From contig NC_084769.1 of the NCBI RefSeq assembly GCF_028858725.1, forward strand, positions 7,813,501 through 7,877,500: a stretch of 64,000 nt of DNA. Direction: 5' to 3'. Numbering within the stretch: the first letter of the stretch is position 1; each line of letters starts with the position of its first letter. The translations under genes and the position numbers were made by a program. Shown in pieces: positions 61,608 to 64,000 of the stretch. The DNA is from Colius striatus. Its lineage: Eukaryota; Chordata; Aves; Coliiformes; Coliidae. The notes under the pieces are model-generated. The model was not told where the DNA came from and ran no database searches. It saw nothing but the letters and a program-made list of their open reading frames with translations.

Positions 61608-64000
61608 AAAGGCAATACAAGGTCTTATCTGATCTTATCAATGCATTTCCTTATAGATTGTTACAGCCTTGCTGTGTATTTGCAAGGAAAAATGCTCTGT
61701 TCCTCACTGTCATCTTACTCTGGGATATCTGTATATAAGTAGTAGATATGAAGATATGAGTAATGTTATGAGACATTAGTAGAAGCTCCATATGGAAAGA
61801 AGGGCACAGAATATAGTGCTCCCACAAGAGGTTGTTTTGCATTGTGAGCAAATGATCTGAAGGATATGAATGTATTAGGGTAGGTGAAACTGTTGTTGTG
61901 TCGTGTTATCAGTGTCTGGTGCAGTATGCGCATTCCCAATCCTATGAGCTACATTTAGTCCTAAATAAATTAAACTTGGTTTATACCGACGTGCGTGGAA
62001 ATCATTGTCTCTGCCTGCAAAGAAATAGGTCCCACCCCCTTGAAGATGACCCTATGAATACACAACCAGTCAGTATCAAAAGCAGAGATGTGAAGTGATA
62101 CCAGGATATGAACTGGATGCCAGTTTTACATGATAATACCTACGTGAATGTCTTCATTGGCTTTTGCAGTGGAAGAGTACTGGTTTGTTTTTTTTCCCAA
62201 AGTGATGATTGCCCTTTGTATGTACATTTATTCTAAAATGCCTTCAATCAAATAGAAAAACAGGAAGGTCTAATTTATTTCTAGGTTTATCTCAAACACT
62301 TTTATGAGTGTAGAAGTGAAAATAATGAAACCACTGTTACATGTACGTGCTAATAGAAACTGTGCCCTGTCTGTAAGGTTTTTTACTGATTCTCAAGTGC
62401 AGAATGCCCTGAGAGGAAGCAAGACATCATGTATGTGCTTTGAAACAGATAGAGATGGATGGGTGTGTTGTTATCTTAAGAAAGTTTTCAATGTTTATGA
62501 ACAATACCATAAAGTAATTTAAAATTAAAATACCAAAACGTTGCTAATTGGAAATCTCCACAAAATGTTCACTTAGAATATTGAAACAAAAAAATTTTAC
62601 TTGAGTCAGCTTAAGCTTTTACATGGGAAATAAGTTACTGTGGCCATCTCATTTTCCAACACACCTGAATTTTCCAGGGCAGAAAATTTGTTGCAACTGT
62701 CCTTCCATGCACTTTAGATACAGAGAGCCTTACTATACAGCTTTTCATTAAATATATTAGCATTATGCTAGATGGAGCTGCTGAAATTTTTCAGTGTTCA
62801 GTGAATAACAATATGACTGATTTGTAGAATATTTCTTCCTCTAATAAAACTGAGGAGTACTACCCCCATGTCACAAACAATAGCTGCATGAGACACATGA
62901 AAGATTTATGTTCATTTATACAATATTTAAACTAAGAGCACTTCACAGCATGGGGAGATGTCAGTGTTGTCATGGCAACAGCTGAAGATATGTCCTAAAT
63001 GGATGAAGCAGAAGTCTTCGGCTTGCCCAGGCTGAAGCCAACACTTCAGCTATTGCTTTGAATGTGCAGCTTCACCAGATGAAGGTTACCTCTCTCGTTT
63101 TGCTTTGGCAGCATGTATTTCAATGAGATAGGAAAAGGAGTAGCTGGCTGTTTGAAGACTATGTTTAAGCCTGTATACAATTCCCTTTGCTTTCTCCCAT
63201 TTGAAGTGTTTTCTGCTGATGACACAAGGCTGGGAAATGAGAAAGGATCTTACTCTTTGATGTTTTAGGCCAACTCTATTTATTCCAGCCTATCCCACAG
63301 GCCAGCTCAGTGGTAGCTCCATTCTTAGTGTCTACAGATGTAGTACATTGCTGCCTGTCAGCTCAGTGTGGTTTACTTTCTGTCCTCTCATTGTGTCTGT
63401 ATTTGTGCCTATATACACATGGAAAATACAGGGAAACATGTTTTGCTTTGCTGTACTAAACTGTTCCATTTCTTTAGTTGGAAGATGTATACAAATGACT
63501 GGTTTGCATTTCTTTTGATCCAGTGTGAATTATGCTTTGAGATATTTCATTGCAGCTTCTACAGTTGTTAGTAATATCTAGAGGCCAAGGGATTGATTTT
63601 GGCTTGTTGCTTTTCATTACTTGAGCAGATTTGGAGATGGCACTTGTTCTGCAGTAGTTCCAAAAACAAATGAAAACCAAAAATACACGCTTGTTTAAGA
63701 TTCATATTCTAGTTCTGCCTTTATGTCACAAGAACACATTACACTAAAATCTACAATAGAGAGAACCTGCGTTATTAAAGTAACATAAAAGATATCTAAT
63801 CAATTGCCAACATTCCTTAAGGAAATTAACTTGTCTCTGCAGAACTTGCTATGCAGACTTTTCTTTGTCTTCTAATATTTTAATAATTATACTGATCCGT
63901 GTATTAACATTATGCAGATTTTACTTTGATGCTTTTTCTAGATAATCTTATTCAGCCAATATTTCTGTCTGGTTATTAAAAAAAAAAGGTAGTTACATAT

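Larger units (their letters stand above)
26740..64000 (+). other. TMEM163: TMEM163 intron 2 (incomplete, runs off the window)
   Basis: Everything after exon 2 is interpreted as one intron of at least 37 kb, because no sequence resembling TMEM163 exon 3 was found. It contains the CR1 fragments, the LTR elements and the small repeats listed separately. The stretches 26.8-31.2, 31.7-36.7, 36.9-42.7, 45.4-51.1, 51.7-53.3, 56.5-58.1 and 58.7-64.0 kb are AT-rich DNA in which I see only low-complexity tracts and the low-confidence items noted in other entries. The extent rests on a negative search by eye, so a short exon could have been missed. Confidence 0.7.

Noticed and set aside
1..64000. tRNA, rRNA, microRNA or CRISPR-like arrays
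   Set aside because: No cloverleaf with A and B boxes, no long imperfect hairpin of precursor size and no spaced direct repeats were found by eye. The tRNA-like sequence at 55155 is the retroviral primer site.

Overview
The window is nuclear DNA from a bird. It is AT-rich and gene-poor, has one strong CpG island, and carries many CR1 LINE fragments with the avian 3' tail (repeats of ATTCTGTG). It also holds LTRs of a type common in bird genomes. The one gene I can name is TMEM163, a vesicular zinc transporter of the cation diffusion facilitator type, on the + strand. Its first coding exon (21318-21474) lies in the CpG island and its second (26620-26739) follows a 5.1 kb intron. I could not find exon 3, so the remaining 37 kb reads as part of intron 2 and the rest of the gene lies to the right of the window.

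Layout. From 1 to about 20.5 kb is the upstream flank: AT-rich DNA with four CR1 fragments, all in minus orientation (4542, 5288, 10898, 12681). It also holds an unidentified pair of phase-compatible exons (16627-16707 and 17702-17877). These would encode the end of a single-pass membrane protein and are followed by an AATAAA. From 20.58 to 22.3 kb is the TMEM163 CpG island with promoter, exon 1 and the start of intron 1. From 22.3 to 26.6 kb is a repeat-poor stretch of intron 1. From 26.74 to 64 kb is intron 2, with CR1 fragments at 31.2, 36.8, 42.8, 44.8, 53.4, 56.4 and 58.1 kb. The last is a nested CR1-in-CR1. A probable solo LTR lies at 51.1 kb.

The most striking object is a very young, short LTR retrotransposon at 53883-56184, inserted in minus orientation in intron 2. 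It has two 1007-bp LTRs that differ at one base, a 5-bp target duplication (GTCTT), an 18-nt primer-binding site matching the 3' end of tRNA-Lys(1,2), a polypurine tract, and only 288 bp of internal sequence. There is no gag, pol or env, so it must have been mobilised in trans. Each LTR carries a sense-strand 184-codon open frame with a good start context, between a CCAAT/TATA-like promoter and an ATTAAA signal.

Other unexplained items are the longest open frame of the window (minus strand, 34662-35389, no ATG in its first half), several perfect inverted repeats, and a few exon-like or coding-like stretches. All of these are flagged as low confidence. The window has no RNA genes, CRISPR arrays or operons that I can see.
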